Positions 8,670-17,890 of a stretch of 64,000 bases of DNA are shown here, piece after piece. A program made the position numbers and the translations under genes. The DNA lies in assembly GCF_965138225.1 (NCBI RefSeq), contig NZ_CBCSAX010000005.1; one strand, 5' to 3'. Numbering within the stretch: position 1 is the stretch's first letter; each line of letters starts with the position of its first letter. The DNA is from Helicobacter_D ganmani. GTDB lineage: Bacteria; Campylobacterota; Campylobacteria; Campylobacterales; Helicobacteraceae. A model generated the notes under the pieces. That model was not told the origin of the DNA, made no database searches, and was given only the letters and a program-made list of their open reading frames with translations.

Positions 8670-9434
8670 CTATTCAAATTGACTAACGCGTTGATTGGGT
8701 GGCAAGAATGTCAGCAACTTCGCTTCAAGCGCACGTGGGTTGTCTCCCGCTTGAATAGACATAATCCCTTCAATGATTAATAGTTTCACCAATGCTTCAT
8801 CGGCGGCACGCACTTTGAGGATATTTGCAATCGGTGAGCCTACAACATTTCCAACAAATGAGCCATAAAATGTAGTGAGCAAGGCAACAGCCATCGCAGG
8901 TCCAATAGAAGCTGGGTCAGACATATTCAAAAGCATCGCAACAAGCCCGATGAGCGTTCCGAGCATTCCATAAGAACCCGCAAATGCTGCCCAAGTATCA
9001 AAAATACCTGCATTGTCTTTGTGTCTTTCAAGCGTCCTGTCCATATCGGTTTCTAGCAAATCCCGAATGCTATCAGGCTCTGCGCCGTCAATCGCCATAT
9101 TTAATCCACGTTTTAAAAATTCATTTTCTTCCTGATTGGATTGCTGCTCTAGCGAAAGGATTCCATCACGTCTTGCTTGTGTGGAATAATCTACAAGTTT
9201 TTTGATGAGTCCCGGAACATCAAAAGTTTGAGGTTTAAAAGCAATCATAAAGTAAGTGAAAAACTTTTTCATACTTTCCATTTTGTAGGCAATCAATAAG
9301 CTTGTGATAGAGCCTCCAACAGTAATGAGAATAGAGGGAACATCAAGGTAGGGTGCAATCCCTACACCAAGCGCCATTGCTGTGCCTAAAAGTATAAGTG
9401 ATAACGAAATCCCTGCAACTGACCCTAAATCCAT
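8670..9434 (-). CDS. motA: Flagellar motor stator protein MotA
   Basis: MotA is the torque-generating stator subunit of the inner membrane. The 254-residue sequence has four membrane segments, two near the N-terminus and two after residue 145 (TWAAFAGSYGMLGTLIGLVAML and the segment around AVALLTTFYGSFVGNVVG). The cytoplasmic loop between them carries the conserved charged stretch (SLEQQ, RGLNMAIDG). The gene is first of motA-motB-fliP and is divergent from glmU, with about 130 AT-rich bases between the start codons. Confidence 0.97.
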   Translation of the reverse strand: MDLGSVAGISLSLILLGTAMALGVGIAPYLDVPSILITVGGSITSLLIAYKMESMKKFFTYFMIAFKPQTFDVPGLIKKLVDYSTQARRDGILSLEQQSNQEENEFLKRGLNMAIDGAEPDSIRDLLETDMDRTLERHKDNAGIFDTWAAFAGSYGMLGTLIGLVAMLLNMSDPASIGPAMAVALLTTFYGSFVGNVVGSPIANILKVRAADEALVKLLIIEGIMSIQAGDNPRALEAKLLTFLPPNQRVSQFE

Positions 9435-9565
9435 ATTTGTGCTTCCTTACAAAATAGAAAATTAAACCTTAAAGAAAATAACTTTTTTGATTTTAAAATA
9501 AAAATTTTAAACTTTATTGTGTTAAAATTTGTTTAAATTATCTTTAAAAGTGGAATCTTTAGCTT

Positions 9566-10873
9566 ATGAATAAAAACTCCTTATCCATTGTAATTTTAGC
9601 GGCTGGTAAAGGCACGCGTATGAAGTCTAATACTCCTAAAGTCTTACATAGAATTTGTGGGCGTGAAATGCTATATTATAGCATTAAGGAATCTCTGAAG
9701 TTAAGCAATGATGTTTGTGTGATTTTGGGTTTTGAAGCAGAACGGATTAAAGAAAAAATGCAAGAATATTTTGGAGATAAAATCCGCTTTTTATACCAAG
9801 ATTTGGTAGATTTTCCCGGAACAGGTGGAGCGCTTAAAGGTTATTTACCAAAATATAAGAAAGTTTTGGTTTTAAATGGTGATATGCCTTTGGTGCAAGC
9901 AGAGGAATTGTCAAAATTTATGCACTTGGATTCTGAAGTTGTGATGAGTGTGCTTGATTTGCCTAATACAAATGGTTATGGACGTGTTGTTATTCGCGAG
10001 AATCAAGTGCAAGAAATTATAGAAGAAAAAGATGCGAATGCGGAAATTCTGGCACTTCACACATTAAATGCTGGGGTTTATTGTTTTAACCGCGAAATTT
10101 TAGAATCTTATCTGCCACGTTTGGATAATAATAATGCACAAAAAGAATATTATTTGACAGATATTATTGCACTTGCAAGAAGGGATTCTGTAACTATTAT
10201 GCCTTTATTTGTGGAGATTACAAATTTTAAAGGCGTAAATGATAAATTAGACCTTGCGAGAGCGGAAGAAATTTTGGGCGATCGCATCAAGGAATCTTGG
10301 ATAAAAAAAGGTGTTTTAATGTGTTTGCCTAATACAATTTATATTGAAGAGGGCGTGGAATTTGTCGGTGAATGTGTAGTGGAAAATGGTGTCCGTATTT
10401 GTGGGGATTCTAAAATCATTCATTCCCATATTAAGGCACAAAGCATTATAGAATCTAGTATTATAGAATCTAGTGATGTGGGACCTTTAGCGCATTTGCG
10501 TCCTCAAAGCGTGATAAAAAATACGCATATTGGAAACTTTGTAGAAGTAAAAAAATCCCAATTAGAGAGCGTCAAGGCAGGACATTTAAGTTATATTGGA
10601 GATAGTGAAATAGGAAGCGGTACGAATATTGGTGCGGGCTTTATTACTTGTAATTACAATGGCAAGAGTAAGCATAAAACAATAATTGGTAAAAATGTAT
10701 TTATCGGGAGTGATTCGCAAGCAGTAGCACCTGTGGTGATTGAAGATGATTGTCTCATTGGTGCTGGAAGCACGATAAGACGGAATCTCAAAAAAGGCGA
10801 ACTCTTTGTTACGCGTGGAGAAGAAGTGAGTAAAGCGGGATTTTTTTATAAATTTTTCAATAAAAAATCATAG
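9566..10873 (+). CDS. glmU: Bifunctional GlmU: glucosamine-1-phosphate acetyltransferase / UDP-GlcNAc pyrophosphorylase
   Basis: GlmU makes UDP-GlcNAc for peptidoglycan and lipopolysaccharide. The N-terminal uridyltransferase domain shows LAAGKGTRMKS (about residues 11-21), PGTGGAL and NGDMP. The C-terminal half is a left-handed beta-helix of hexapeptide repeats with the acetyltransferase residues around LRPQSVIKNTHIGNFVEVKKS and GAGFITCNYNGKSKHKT. At 435 residues it is slightly shorter than the E. coli protein (456) but complete. It is preceded by a divergent AT-rich region shared with motA, and thiS and argC follow on the same strand. Confidence 0.97.
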   Translation: MNKNSLSIVILAAGKGTRMKSNTPKVLHRICGREMLYYSIKESLKLSNDVCVILGFEAERIKEKMQEYFGDKIRFLYQDLVDFPGTGGALKGYLPKYKKVLVLNGDMPLVQAEELSKFMHLDSEVVMSVLDLPNTNGYGRVVIRENQVQEIIEEKDANAEILALHTLNAGVYCFNREILESYLPRLDNNNAQKEYYLTDIIALARRDSVTIMPLFVEITNFKGVNDKLDLARAEEILGDRIKESWIKKGVLMCLPNTIYIEEGVEFVGECVVENGVRICGDSKIIHSHIKAQSIIESSIIESSDVGPLAHLRPQSVIKNTHIGNFVEVKKSQLESVKAGHLSYIGDSEIGSGTNIGAGFITCNYNGKSKHKTIIGKNVFIGSDSQAVAPVVIEDDCLIGAGSTIRRNLKKGELFVTRGEEVSKAGFFYKFFNKKS

Positions 10874-10909
10874 AATTACATATTAAATTATTTTTGAAAG
10901 AAGTGGAAA

Positions 10910-11107
10910 ATGCAAATTAAACTTAATGGAAATATTATTCATACAGAATCCAAAAATGTTTTGGAGTTGTTGCAGGAATATAAAATAGAAACAAAAAGTG
11001 TAGCTGTTGCGATTAATCTTGAAATTGTCAAACAAGAGAAGTGGGATTCCTTTCTTTTAAAAGAAAACGATATTATAGAATGTCTTACCTTTATGGGTGG
11101 TGGATAA
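10910..11107 (+). CDS. thiS: Sulfur-carrier protein ThiS
   Basis: A 65-residue ubiquitin-like protein ending in FMGGG. The C-terminal Gly-Gly is the site that is adenylated by ThiF and converted to a thiocarboxylate that donates sulfur to the thiazole ring of thiamine. The start is ATG with GAAAGAAGTGG upstream. No thiF, thiG or thiH lies beside it. The only other thiamine gene in the window is thiC at 42.7-44.1 kb, so the pathway genes are dispersed. Confidence 0.9.
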   Translation: MQIKLNGNIIHTESKNVLELLQEYKIETKSVAVAINLEIVKQEKWDSFLLKENDIIECLTFMGGG

Positions 11108-11187
11108 AGAATCTAACATTGAAAGCCTTAAAAGCAGAAAGATAATTTTAAAGTAAATAAAAATCAGTTCAATTAAAAGGGAGAATA

Positions 11188-12198
11188 ATGAAAATTAAAA
11201 CTTCTATTGTTGGAGTCAGTGGCTATACAGGATTGGAGCTTGTAAAGCTCTTGATTCACCACCCTGTATTTGAACTGAATGCAGTATATGCTAGCGAGAA
11301 TCATCAAGAATTATCCGCTTTACATTGTTGTTTAAAAGATGTAATAAAATTGCCTGTATCGGAAGCAAATTTGACACAAATTGCACAAGAAAGTGAATTG
11401 GTTTTTCTTGCCTTACCACACCAAAAAGCAATGGAATATGTTAAAGGGCTTTATGATAAGGGTGTTAAAATTGTAGATTTGTCGGCGGATTATCGTTTGA
11501 GTTTAGAAAAATATGAGGAGAATTATTGCACTCATTTGGATAAAGAGAATCTAAAAAATGCAGTTTATGGGTTACCTGAATATAATCGCTCACAAATTGC
11601 CAAAACAAGCTTGGTTGCTAATCCGGGCTGTTACCCCACAGCTTCTTTATTGGCGATTCTGCCTTTTATTCCTTATTTGGATTTGAATCATACACTTTAT
11701 ATTGATGCAAAAAGTGGAGTAAGTGGAGCAGGAAAAAAGTTAGCGCAAACTTCTCATTTTGTAACGATTAATGAGAATCTTTTTGCATATTCTCCTATCA
11801 ATCATCGTCATTCTTCTGAAATTAATGAGCAATTAAAAAAGCTTGGTAAGGAGAATCTAAAGGCACTTTTTGTGCCACATTTGATTCCGCTTACACGCGG
11901 TATGTTAGTGTCTGTTTATGCGCGTTTAAAAGAGCCGATAGAGACATTAGAGATTTTGCAAACCAAATACAATAATGAACCATTTGTTCGTGTTAGGAGG
12001 ACTTGCTCCCAAATTAAAAATGTTGCAGGCACACATTTTTGTGATATTTTTGCTAAAACCGATGGCTTGGATTTATTTATTACTTCAAGTATTGACAATC
12101 TCTTGCGTGGTGCAAGCTCCCAAGCACTTGCGAATGCTAATTTAATGTTTGGGTTAGAAGAATCCTTAGGATTACCACAAATTGCATATGCTCCTTAG
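11188..12198 (+). CDS. argC: N-acetyl-gamma-glutamyl-phosphate reductase ArgC
   Basis: ArgC reduces N-acetylglutamyl phosphate to the semialdehyde in arginine biosynthesis, using NADPH. The sequence shows the dinucleotide-binding start IVGVSGYTGLELVKLL and the catalytic cysteine block ANPGCYPTAS, followed by DAKSGVSGAGKK and HRHSSEI, which are typical of the family. The length of 336 residues is normal. The start is ATG with AAAGGGAG upstream. The LpxH-like gene starts 14 bases after its stop. Confidence 0.96.
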   Translation: MKIKTSIVGVSGYTGLELVKLLIHHPVFELNAVYASENHQELSALHCCLKDVIKLPVSEANLTQIAQESELVFLALPHQKAMEYVKGLYDKGVKIVDLSADYRLSLEKYEENYCTHLDKENLKNAVYGLPEYNRSQIAKTSLVANPGCYPTASLLAILPFIPYLDLNHTLYIDAKSGVSGAGKKLAQTSHFVTINENLFAYSPINHRHSSEINEQLKKLGKENLKALFVPHLIPLTRGMLVSVYARLKEPIETLEILQTKYNNEPFVRVRRTCSQIKNVAGTHFCDIFAKTDGLDLFITSSIDNLLRGASSQALANANLMFGLEESLGLPQIAYAP

Positions 12199-12212
12199 CA
12201 TTTAAAAACAAA

Positions 12213-12974
12213 ATGATACAAGAGAAATTCATCATTCAAGAAGGGGCGATTTTTATTGCCGATTCACATCATCATAGTCTTTACCAAAATACATTGGATT
12301 CTGCGTTTCAAGAGCTTTTGCAATTTTCTAGTCGGCAGATTTTTCTTATGGGAGATATTTTTGATTTTTTAGTTGGCAGTGTCCAGCAATCTTTGAGAGA
12401 TAATCAAAAAACACTTGAGCTGTTAGAGCAGTTATCTTTCAAGCACAAAATTTATTATTTTGAAGGGAATCACGATTTTTTATTATCGCAAATTCCTCAT
12501 TTTAAAAATATTTGTTATTTTCCATTGAATGTCCAACCCGTTTGTTTTGACTTTGGAGGAAAGAAAGCTTATTTAGCACACGGAGATATATTTTTGAATT
12601 GGCAGTACTCATTTTATACTAAAATGATCCGCCAACATTTTTTTATTAAATTTTTAGATTTTTTTTCTTTTTTTCTGTATCCTCAAATTTTGCATTATTT
12701 ACAAAACAAAAAGAAGCAAAAAAAAATGACAAAAAATACAAATAAATCACTTATTGATGGCGATAAATTAGCATTTTTACGCATTAATAAATATAAAAAA
12801 AACTTAAATATTTCAAACGATTCCTATATTGTAGAGGGGCATTTTCATTGGGGTAAAAATGTAAAATTTCATCAAATGAATTACATTGGGTTACCTTTTT
12901 TTGCTTGTAAAAAAAAGTATTTTGTTGTAGAATATACAAATTATTGTTTATCCTTAATTGAAAAGGAGTTATGA
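12213..12974 (+). CDS. UDP-2,3-diacylglucosamine pyrophosphatase-like metallophosphoesterase (LpxH type)
   Basis: A calcineurin-like phosphoesterase with the full metal-ligand series: ADSHH (residue 17 region), GDIFDF, EGNHDFL, AHGD and GHFHWG. The domain layout and size (253 residues) match LpxH, which cleaves UDP-diacylglucosamine to lipid X in lipid A synthesis. LpxH normally begins with ISDLH; here it is ADSHH, a variant common in this phylum, so I give function with moderate confidence. The C-terminal half is very Lys/Phe/Asn-rich. The stop codon overlaps the ribosome-binding region of cheV. Confidence 0.75.
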   Translation: MIQEKFIIQEGAIFIADSHHHSLYQNTLDSAFQELLQFSSRQIFLMGDIFDFLVGSVQQSLRDNQKTLELLEQLSFKHKIYYFEGNHDFLLSQIPHFKNICYFPLNVQPVCFDFGGKKAYLAHGDIFLNWQYSFYTKMIRQHFFIKFLDFFSFFLYPQILHYLQNKKKQKKMTKNTNKSLIDGDKLAFLRINKYKKNLNISNDSYIVEGHFHWGKNVKFHQMNYIGLPFFACKKKYFVVEYTNYCLSLIEKEL

Positions 12975-12975
12975 G

Positions 12976-13929
12976 GTGTCAAACTTTGAACGTGATGATA
13001 CTCTAAAAGTTGGAACCAACGAAATGGAGTTGGTGGATTTTAGAATTCATAAACTTGAAAAAGGTAAATTGTATGAGGGGATTTACGGAATTAATGTTGC
13101 AAAAGTTAATGAAATAATCCGCTTGCCAGAACTTACAGAGTTGCCGGGAGTGCCTGACTATATAGAGGGAATCTTTGATTTACGAGGGGTTGTTATACCA
13201 GTGATTAACCTTGCAAAATGGATGAATGTTGAAGTTCCTAAGAATAAAAAAATTAAACCACGTGTGATTATTGCGGAATTTAATAATATTATGATAGGTT
13301 TTATTGTGCATGAGGCAAAACGGATTCGTAGAATTAGTTGGAAAGACATTGAGCCAGCGCACTTTAGTTCTTCTATAGAAGCTAATATGGATAAAAGTAA
13401 AATCACAGGTGTTACAAGGATTGAGGGAGACCAAGTCTTGTTGGTTTTGGATTTAGAAAGCATTGTGCAAGATTTAGGATTCTATCATCCTGAAATGAGT
13501 GCAGAACGTTCGTATAATAAATTTAGTGGATTAGCTCTTGTGCTTGATGATAGCGCGATTGCTAGAAAAATCTTAAAAGAGTTTTTAGAGAAAATGGGCT
13601 TTGATGTAGCAGAAGCAAACAATGGAGAAGCGGGACTTCAAAAGCTTAATAAACTTTATGAAAATTATGGAGATAATCTAATTTCGCAACTTAAGATTAT
13701 CATTTCAGATATTGAAATGCCTCAAATGGACGGATTCCACTTTGCAGCTAAAGTGAAAGAAGACCCAAGATTTGCCAAGATTCCAATTGTTTTTAGCTCT
13801 TCTATTAGTGATAGGTTTAGTGAGAGTAGAGGTAAAGAGGCGGGTGCAGAATCTTATCTTGTGAAATTTGATGGAAATAAATTTCACGATGAAATTACAA
13901 GAATTGTCAATAAATACAGCAGTAATTAG
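12976..13929 (+). CDS. cheV: Chemotaxis coupling protein CheV (CheW domain plus receiver domain)
   Basis: A CheW-like scaffold domain (about residues 10-165; LPGVPDYIEGIFDLRGVVIPVINL) fused to a response-regulator receiver domain (about 180-315) with acidic pocket LDDS and phospho-acceptor Asp in IISDIEMPQMDG. CheV couples receptors to CheA and tunes adaptation. The frame is open from TTG at 12958, but AGGAG sits seven bases before GTG at 12976, making GTG the likely start (VSNFERDD). It is the first gene of cheV-cheA-cheW. Helicobacters carry several CheV paralogues; position next to cheAW suggests CheV1 or CheV3, which I cannot distinguish. Confidence 0.93.
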   Translation: MSNFERDDTLKVGTNEMELVDFRIHKLEKGKLYEGIYGINVAKVNEIIRLPELTELPGVPDYIEGIFDLRGVVIPVINLAKWMNVEVPKNKKIKPRVIIAEFNNIMIGFIVHEAKRIRRISWKDIEPAHFSSSIEANMDKSKITGVTRIEGDQVLLVLDLESIVQDLGFYHPEMSAERSYNKFSGLALVLDDSAIARKILKEFLEKMGFDVAEANNGEAGLQKLNKLYENYGDNLISQLKIIISDIEMPQMDGFHFAAKVKEDPRFAKIPIVFSSSISDRFSESRGKEAGAESYLVKFDGNKFHDEITRIVNKYSSN

Positions 13930-13961
13930 TGTAAATTTTATTTTTAAGGAAAGGTATAATT

Positions 13962-14522
13962 ATGGATGAAATGCAAGAGATACTAGAGGATTTTCTAATT
14001 GAAGCGTTTGAAATGGTTGAGCAACTTGACCAAGATTTGGTGGAATTAGAAAATAACCCTGATGATTTAGATCTATTAAATAGAATCTTTAGGGTAGCTC
14101 ATACCATTAAGGGTTCCGGTTCATTTTTGAATTTCTCAGTGCTAACACATTTAACACATCATATGGAAGATGTATTAAACAAAGCAAGACATGGTGAATT
14201 AGCAATTACTCCAGATATTATGGATGTGGTTTTGGAATCTATTGACTTTATGAAAAAATTATTAAATGCAATTAGAGACACAGGAACAGATGCCAATACA
14301 GGTTTAGATGGTGATATTGCAGGTGTAGTTGAGAGATTAGATGCAATTTCAAAAGGTGAAACTCCACAAGCTGCAGCAGCTCCAGCAGAAGCACCTGCGG
14401 TAGTCCCACAAGCTCCAGCACCAGAGCCAGCTGCAGATGAGCCAGAGCCAGACTATGCCAATATGTCTCCTGAAGAAGTGGAAAAAGAGATTGAAAGATT
14501 GCTTAATAAGCGACAAGAATAG
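13962..14522 (+). CDS. cheA: CheA histidine kinase, N-terminal part (P1/HPt domain), ended by an in-frame TAG
   Basis: This is the phosphotransfer (P1) domain of CheA with the phosphorylated His47 in RVAHTIKGSGSF, followed by an Ala/Pro-rich linker. It stops at TAG (14520-14522) in the middle of the charged helix EKEIERLLNKRQE-stop-DKKKREEKRAKG. The frame continues without a shift into the rest of CheA at 14523. The stop therefore looks like a point change of a Lys, Gln or Glu codon. As written, P1 would be made as a separate 186-residue protein. Its start has AAGGAAAGG upstream. Confidence 0.93.
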   Translation: MDEMQEILEDFLIEAFEMVEQLDQDLVELENNPDDLDLLNRIFRVAHTIKGSGSFLNFSVLTHLTHHMEDVLNKARHGELAITPDIMDVVLESIDFMKKLLNAIRDTGTDANTGLDGDIAGVVERLDAISKGETPQAAAAPAEAPAVVPQAPAPEPAADEPEPDYANMSPEEVEKEIERLLNKRQE

Positions 14523-16376
14523 GATAAGAAAAAACGCGAAGAAAAACGTGCAAAAGGTGAATTAGGTGATGTGCAAGCACCGGGAGAAGTTGGAGAAGTA
14601 GCTGCTCCTGCCGCTCCTAAACCAGCACCTGCAGCTACACCCAAACCTGCAGCTGCTGCTGCGCCAAAGCCAGCTCCTGCTAAACCAGCTGCAAAACCTC
14701 GTTCAGGAGGTGAGGAAAGCAAGGCACCAGCTACTGCTATGGAACAAACGATTCGCGTAGATGTTAAACGTCTTGATAGTTTGATGAATCTAATTGGTGA
14801 GCTTGTTCTTGGTAAAAACCGACTGATTAAAATCTATAATGATGTGGAAGAGCGCTATGAGGGAGAAAAATTTTTAGAAGAGCTCAATCAGGTTGTTGCA
14901 AGTGTATCTATGGTAACTACGGATATTCAACTTGCAGTTATGAAAACAAGAATGTTGCCAATCGGTAGGGTGTTTAATAAGTTCCCTCGTATGGTGCGCG
15001 ACCTTTCAAGAGACCTTGGTAAAGAAATAGACTTGGTTATCAGTGGAGAGGAGACAGAGCTTGATAAGTCTATTGTAGAGGAAATTGGCGACCCATTAGT
15101 GCATTTGATTAGAAATGCGTGCGACCACGGTGTAGAATCCAAAGAGGATAGAGCTGCAGCAGGTAAGCCAGAGAAAGGAACGGTTGAGCTTAAAGCTTAT
15201 AATGAAGGGAATCATATTGTTGTAGAAATTAAAGACGATGGCAAGGGAATGGATCCAGATGTATTGCGTTCTAAAGCCGTAGAAAAGGGTCTTATTAGTG
15301 AGCGTGAAGCGGATTCTATGGCAGACAAAGAAGCTTATGGATTAATTTTTAGAGCGGGATTTTCAACTGCTAAAGTCGTTACCAATGTAAGTGGGCGCGG
15401 GGTAGGAATGGATGTTGTTAAAACCAATATTGAAAAACTTAATGGTATTATTGATGTAGAGAGTGTTCATGGCGAAGGCACTACTTTGAAGCTCAAAATT
15501 CCTCTTACTTTGGCAATTATTCAATCTTTGCTTGTTGGTGTGCAAGAAGAATTTTACGCAATTCCTCTTGCTTCAGTTATTGAGACAGTTAGAATTTCGC
15601 AAGATGAAATCTATACAGTGGAAAACAAAAGTGTTTTACGCTTAAGAAATGAAGTATTGCCACTTGTGCGTTTAGCAGATATTTTTGGTGTGGATTCTGT
15701 TTTTGATGATTCAGAACAAGCCTATGTTGTTGTGATTGGTTTGGCAGAAAACAAAATTGGTATTATTGTGGATTTCCTTATCGGACAAGAAGAAGTTGTT
15801 ATTAAATCTTTAGGTTCTTATTTGAAAGGAACTGAAGGAATTGCAGGTGCAACAATTCGCGGCGATGGTAGAGTAACATTGATTGTGGATATTGCAGCAA
15901 TGATGCAAATGGCAAAACAAGTCAAAGTGAGTATTAATAAACTCAAAGAAGAAAGTGATACAAAACGTGAGAAAACTTCCCCAAGTGATTATCAAGTCTT
16001 AATTGTGGATGATTCTATGACGGATAGAGCAATAATGAAAAAATCTTTAAAGCCGTTAGGCATCACTTTAACGGAAGCGACAAATGGTGTTGAGGCATTG
16101 GACATTATTAAAAATGGTGACAAACATTTTGATGCTGTTTTGATTGATATTGAAATGCCTAAAATGGACGGCTATACACTAGCAGCAGAGATTCGTAAAT
16201 ATGCTAAGTTTAAAAATTTACCACTTATGGCAGTTACAAGCCGAACTAGTAAAACCGATAGAATGCGTGGTGTAGAATCAGGAATGACAGAATATATTAC
16301 GAAACCTTATTCGCCAGAATATTTGATGAATGTTGTCAAACGAAATATTAACCTAACTGTGGAGGTAACAGAATAA
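14523..16376 (+). CDS. cheA: CheA histidine kinase, C-terminal part (dimerisation, kinase, CheW-like, receiver domains)
   Basis: In frame with the P1 part across the TAG. It holds the second half of an Ala/Pro linker, the P3 dimerisation helices (RLDSLMNLIGELVLGKNRL), the P4 ATPase domain (HLIRNACDHGVES, DDGKGMDP, GRGVGMDVVK), the P5 CheW-like domain, and a C-terminal receiver domain (LIVDDSMTDR; Asp in LIDIEMPKMDG), the CheAY layout of this phylum. If translated separately, the first usable start is GTG at 14571, with AAAGGTGAA about ten bases upstream. Isolated P3-P4-P5 can phosphorylate P1 in trans, so activity is conceivable. The stop overlaps the cheW start (TAATG). Confidence 0.93.
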   Translation, partial: DKKKREEKRAKGELGDVQAPGEVGEVAAPAAPKPAPAATPKPAAAAAPKPAPAKPAAKPRSGGEESKAPATAMEQTIRVDVKRLDSLMNLIGELVLGKNRLIKIYNDVEERYEGEKFLEELNQVVASVSMVTTDIQLAVMKTRMLPIGRVFNKFPRMVRDLSRDLGKEIDLVISGEETELDKSIVEEIGDPLVHLIRNACDHGVESKEDRAAAGKPEKGTVELKAYNEGNHIVVEIKDDGKGMDPDVLRSKAVEKGLISEREADSMADKEAYGLIFRAGFSTAKVVTNVSGRGVGMDVVKTNIEKLNGIIDVESVHGEGTTLKLKIPLTLAIIQSLLVGVQEEFYAIPLASVIETVRISQDEIYTVENKSVLRLRNEVLPLVRLADIFGVDSVFDDSEQAYVVVIGLAENKIGIIVDFLIGQEEVVIKSLGSYLKGTEGIAGATIRGDGRVTLIVDIAAMMQMAKQVKVSINKLKEESDTKREKTSPSDYQVLIVDDSMTDRAIMKKSLKPLGITLTEATNGVEALDIIKNGDKHFDAVLIDIEMPKMDGYTLAAEIRKYAKFKNLPLMAVTSRTSKTDRMRGVESGMTEYITKPYSPEYLMNVVKRNINLTVEVTE

Positions 16377-16867
16377 TGAGTAATCAATTACAAGATGTTT
16401 TACAAAAACAACAAGAACAAAAAAAGCCACCTGTTGAGACAGAAAATGTCATTCAGCTCGTTGCCTTTGTGGTTGGTTCAGAAGAATATGCAGTGCCAAT
16501 TCTAAGTATTCAAGAGATTATTAAACCCTTAGAATATACAAGAGTACCTGGAGTGCCTAATTATGTGCTTGGTGTGTTTAATATGCGTGGATGGGTTGTT
16601 CCATTAATTAACTTGCGCCTAAAATTTGGCTTGCCTTACGAAAAACCAACAGAAGACACGCGTTATATTGTGATTCGTAATCAAGAAGAACGTGCCGGAT
16701 TCGTTATTGATAGATTAACAGAGGCAGTGCGAATTAGAGAATCTGATATTGACCCAACACCAGAGACAATCAGTCAAGATGAAAGCTTGATTTATGGTGT
16801 CGGTAAAAGAGACGATAGAATCATTACTATTTTGCGTCCAGAAGAGTTGTTGAAACGCACTTTCTAA
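16376..16867 (+). CDS. cheW: Chemotaxis coupling protein CheW
   Basis: CheW bridges chemoreceptors and CheA in the signalling array. The 163-residue protein has the two-subdomain beta-barrel signature: VVGSEEYAVPILSIQEI, RVPGVPNYVLGVFNMRGWVVPLINL and RAGFVIDRLTEAVRI. A Gln/Lys-rich N-terminal extension of about 22 residues precedes it. It is the last gene of the cheV-cheA-cheW operon, translationally coupled to cheA. Two small inverted repeats follow it before the convergent gpsA. Confidence 0.97.
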   Translation: MSNQLQDVLQKQQEQKKPPVETENVIQLVAFVVGSEEYAVPILSIQEIIKPLEYTRVPGVPNYVLGVFNMRGWVVPLINLRLKFGLPYEKPTEDTRYIVIRNQEERAGFVIDRLTEAVRIRESDIDPTPETISQDESLIYGVGKRDDRIITILRPEELLKRTF

Positions 16868-16899
16868 TATTTTGCCCTTTTTGGGCTTTGATAGATTTA

Positions 16900-16934
16900 C
16901 ACTCAATTTTATTTGAGTGCGTTTGACTCTTTTA
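16900..16934. terminator. Possible terminator between convergent cheW and gpsA
   Basis: CACTCAA (16900-16906) and TTGAGTG (16913-16919) form a 7-bp stem with a 6-base loop, followed by a T-rich stretch a few bases later. A weaker GCCC/GGGC hairpin with a T5 loop lies just upstream at 16874-16886. Both fall in the 138-base gap after cheW. The T tract is not directly adjacent, so efficiency is uncertain. Confidence 0.35.
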
Positions 16935-17005
16935 TAATCTGCTAAATTTTTTCAAATCTTTTAATTTTTATTAAATTTATATCTTTTCCCATATTTTGAT
17001 TTTTG

Positions 17006-17890
17006 TTAGCTTTTCATTAAATCATTCAAGCTTTGTTTTGGACTCTTTCCATCTATGATTAATGCGACTTCTTGGGCGATAGGTGTGTAGATTCCATATT
17101 TTTGGCTCATTAAGTAAATTTCTTTAGAAGTTTTTACTCCTTCTGCTACTTCCCCAATCTCTTCTAAGACAGCCATTAGAGATTTGCCCGATGCTAATCC
17201 GATTCCAACACGAAAATTGCGTGAGAGCATTGAGTTGGCAGTCAAAAATAAATCGCCTGCACCAGATAAACCTAAAAATGTGGAATCTTTAGCCCCAAAG
17301 TATTTTCCAAAACGTGTCATTTCTACAAGTCCTCGTGCCACAAGTGAAGAGCGTGCGTTATTTCCAAGTTTCATTCCTTCACAGATTCCACTTGCAATTG
17401 CAATGACATTTTTGTATGCTCCCCCGATTTCACCTCCTATGACATCATTGCACGCATAGGGTTTGATAAAATTCGGAAACAATTGTAACCATTCTTTGGC
17501 ATAATGAATTTCTTTGGAATGGATATTTAATGCACAAGGAAGAGAATCTTGCACTTCTTTGGCAAAGCTTGGTCCAGCCAAGAAGCAAAGTTTGCTTTGA
17601 GGATAGAAAGATTCAAAAATCTCACTCACGAATTGTCCTTGTGCAATTCCTTTGGAGGCAACTAGAATTTTAGAATTTGCTGGTAGAGGTGAGGTTGCAA
17701 GCCAAGAATGCAAAGCAGAACTTGCAATCGCAACAATAAAAAATTCGCTCTCTTGTGCGACTTGTGATGAAATTTGCGATTCTATTCCTAAATTTTTGCG
17801 TGAAACAATGGAACAATGATTTGTTTTGCTAAAGGCAAGATGTAAAGCCTTTCCCCAAGCTCCACCGCCAAATACACTGATTTTTGGCAT
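17006..17890 (-). CDS. gpsA: NAD(P)H-dependent glycerol-3-phosphate dehydrogenase GpsA
   Basis: GpsA reduces dihydroxyacetone phosphate to sn-glycerol-3-phosphate for phospholipid synthesis. It shows an N-terminal nucleotide loop FGGGAWGKALH, VASKGIAQG, the FLAGPSFAKEV block, and the catalytic region GGAYKNVIAIASGICEGMKLGNNARSSL (shortened here to its key parts: Lys in YKNV and the NNAR motif) and LSGAGDLFLT. At 294 residues it is slightly shorter than the E. coli enzyme (339). It is a single minus-strand gene, divergent from fliI. Confidence 0.95.
   Translation of the reverse strand: MPKISVFGGGAWGKALHLAFSKTNHCSIVSRKNLGIESQISSQVAQESEFFIVAIASSALHSWLATSPLPANSKILVASKGIAQGQFVSEIFESFYPQSKLCFLAGPSFAKEVQDSLPCALNIHSKEIHYAKEWLQLFPNFIKPYACNDVIGGEIGGAYKNVIAIASGICEGMKLGNNARSSLVARGLVEMTRFGKYFGAKDSTFLGLSGAGDLFLTANSMLSRNFRVGIGLASGKSLMAVLEEIGEVAEGVKTSKEIYLMSQKYGIYTPIAQEVALIIDGKSPKQSLNDLMKS

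Noticed and set aside
9435..9565. A sigma-28 promoter for motA, suggested by TAAAGTTT on the minus strand
   Set aside because: There is no GCCGATAA-like box at the right distance; the region is just AT-rich.
14453..14722. An 89-residue Ala/Gly-rich open frame on the minus strand opposite the cheA linker
   Set aside because: It is the mirror of the Ala/Pro repeat codons in cheA; no ribosome-binding site or sensible product.
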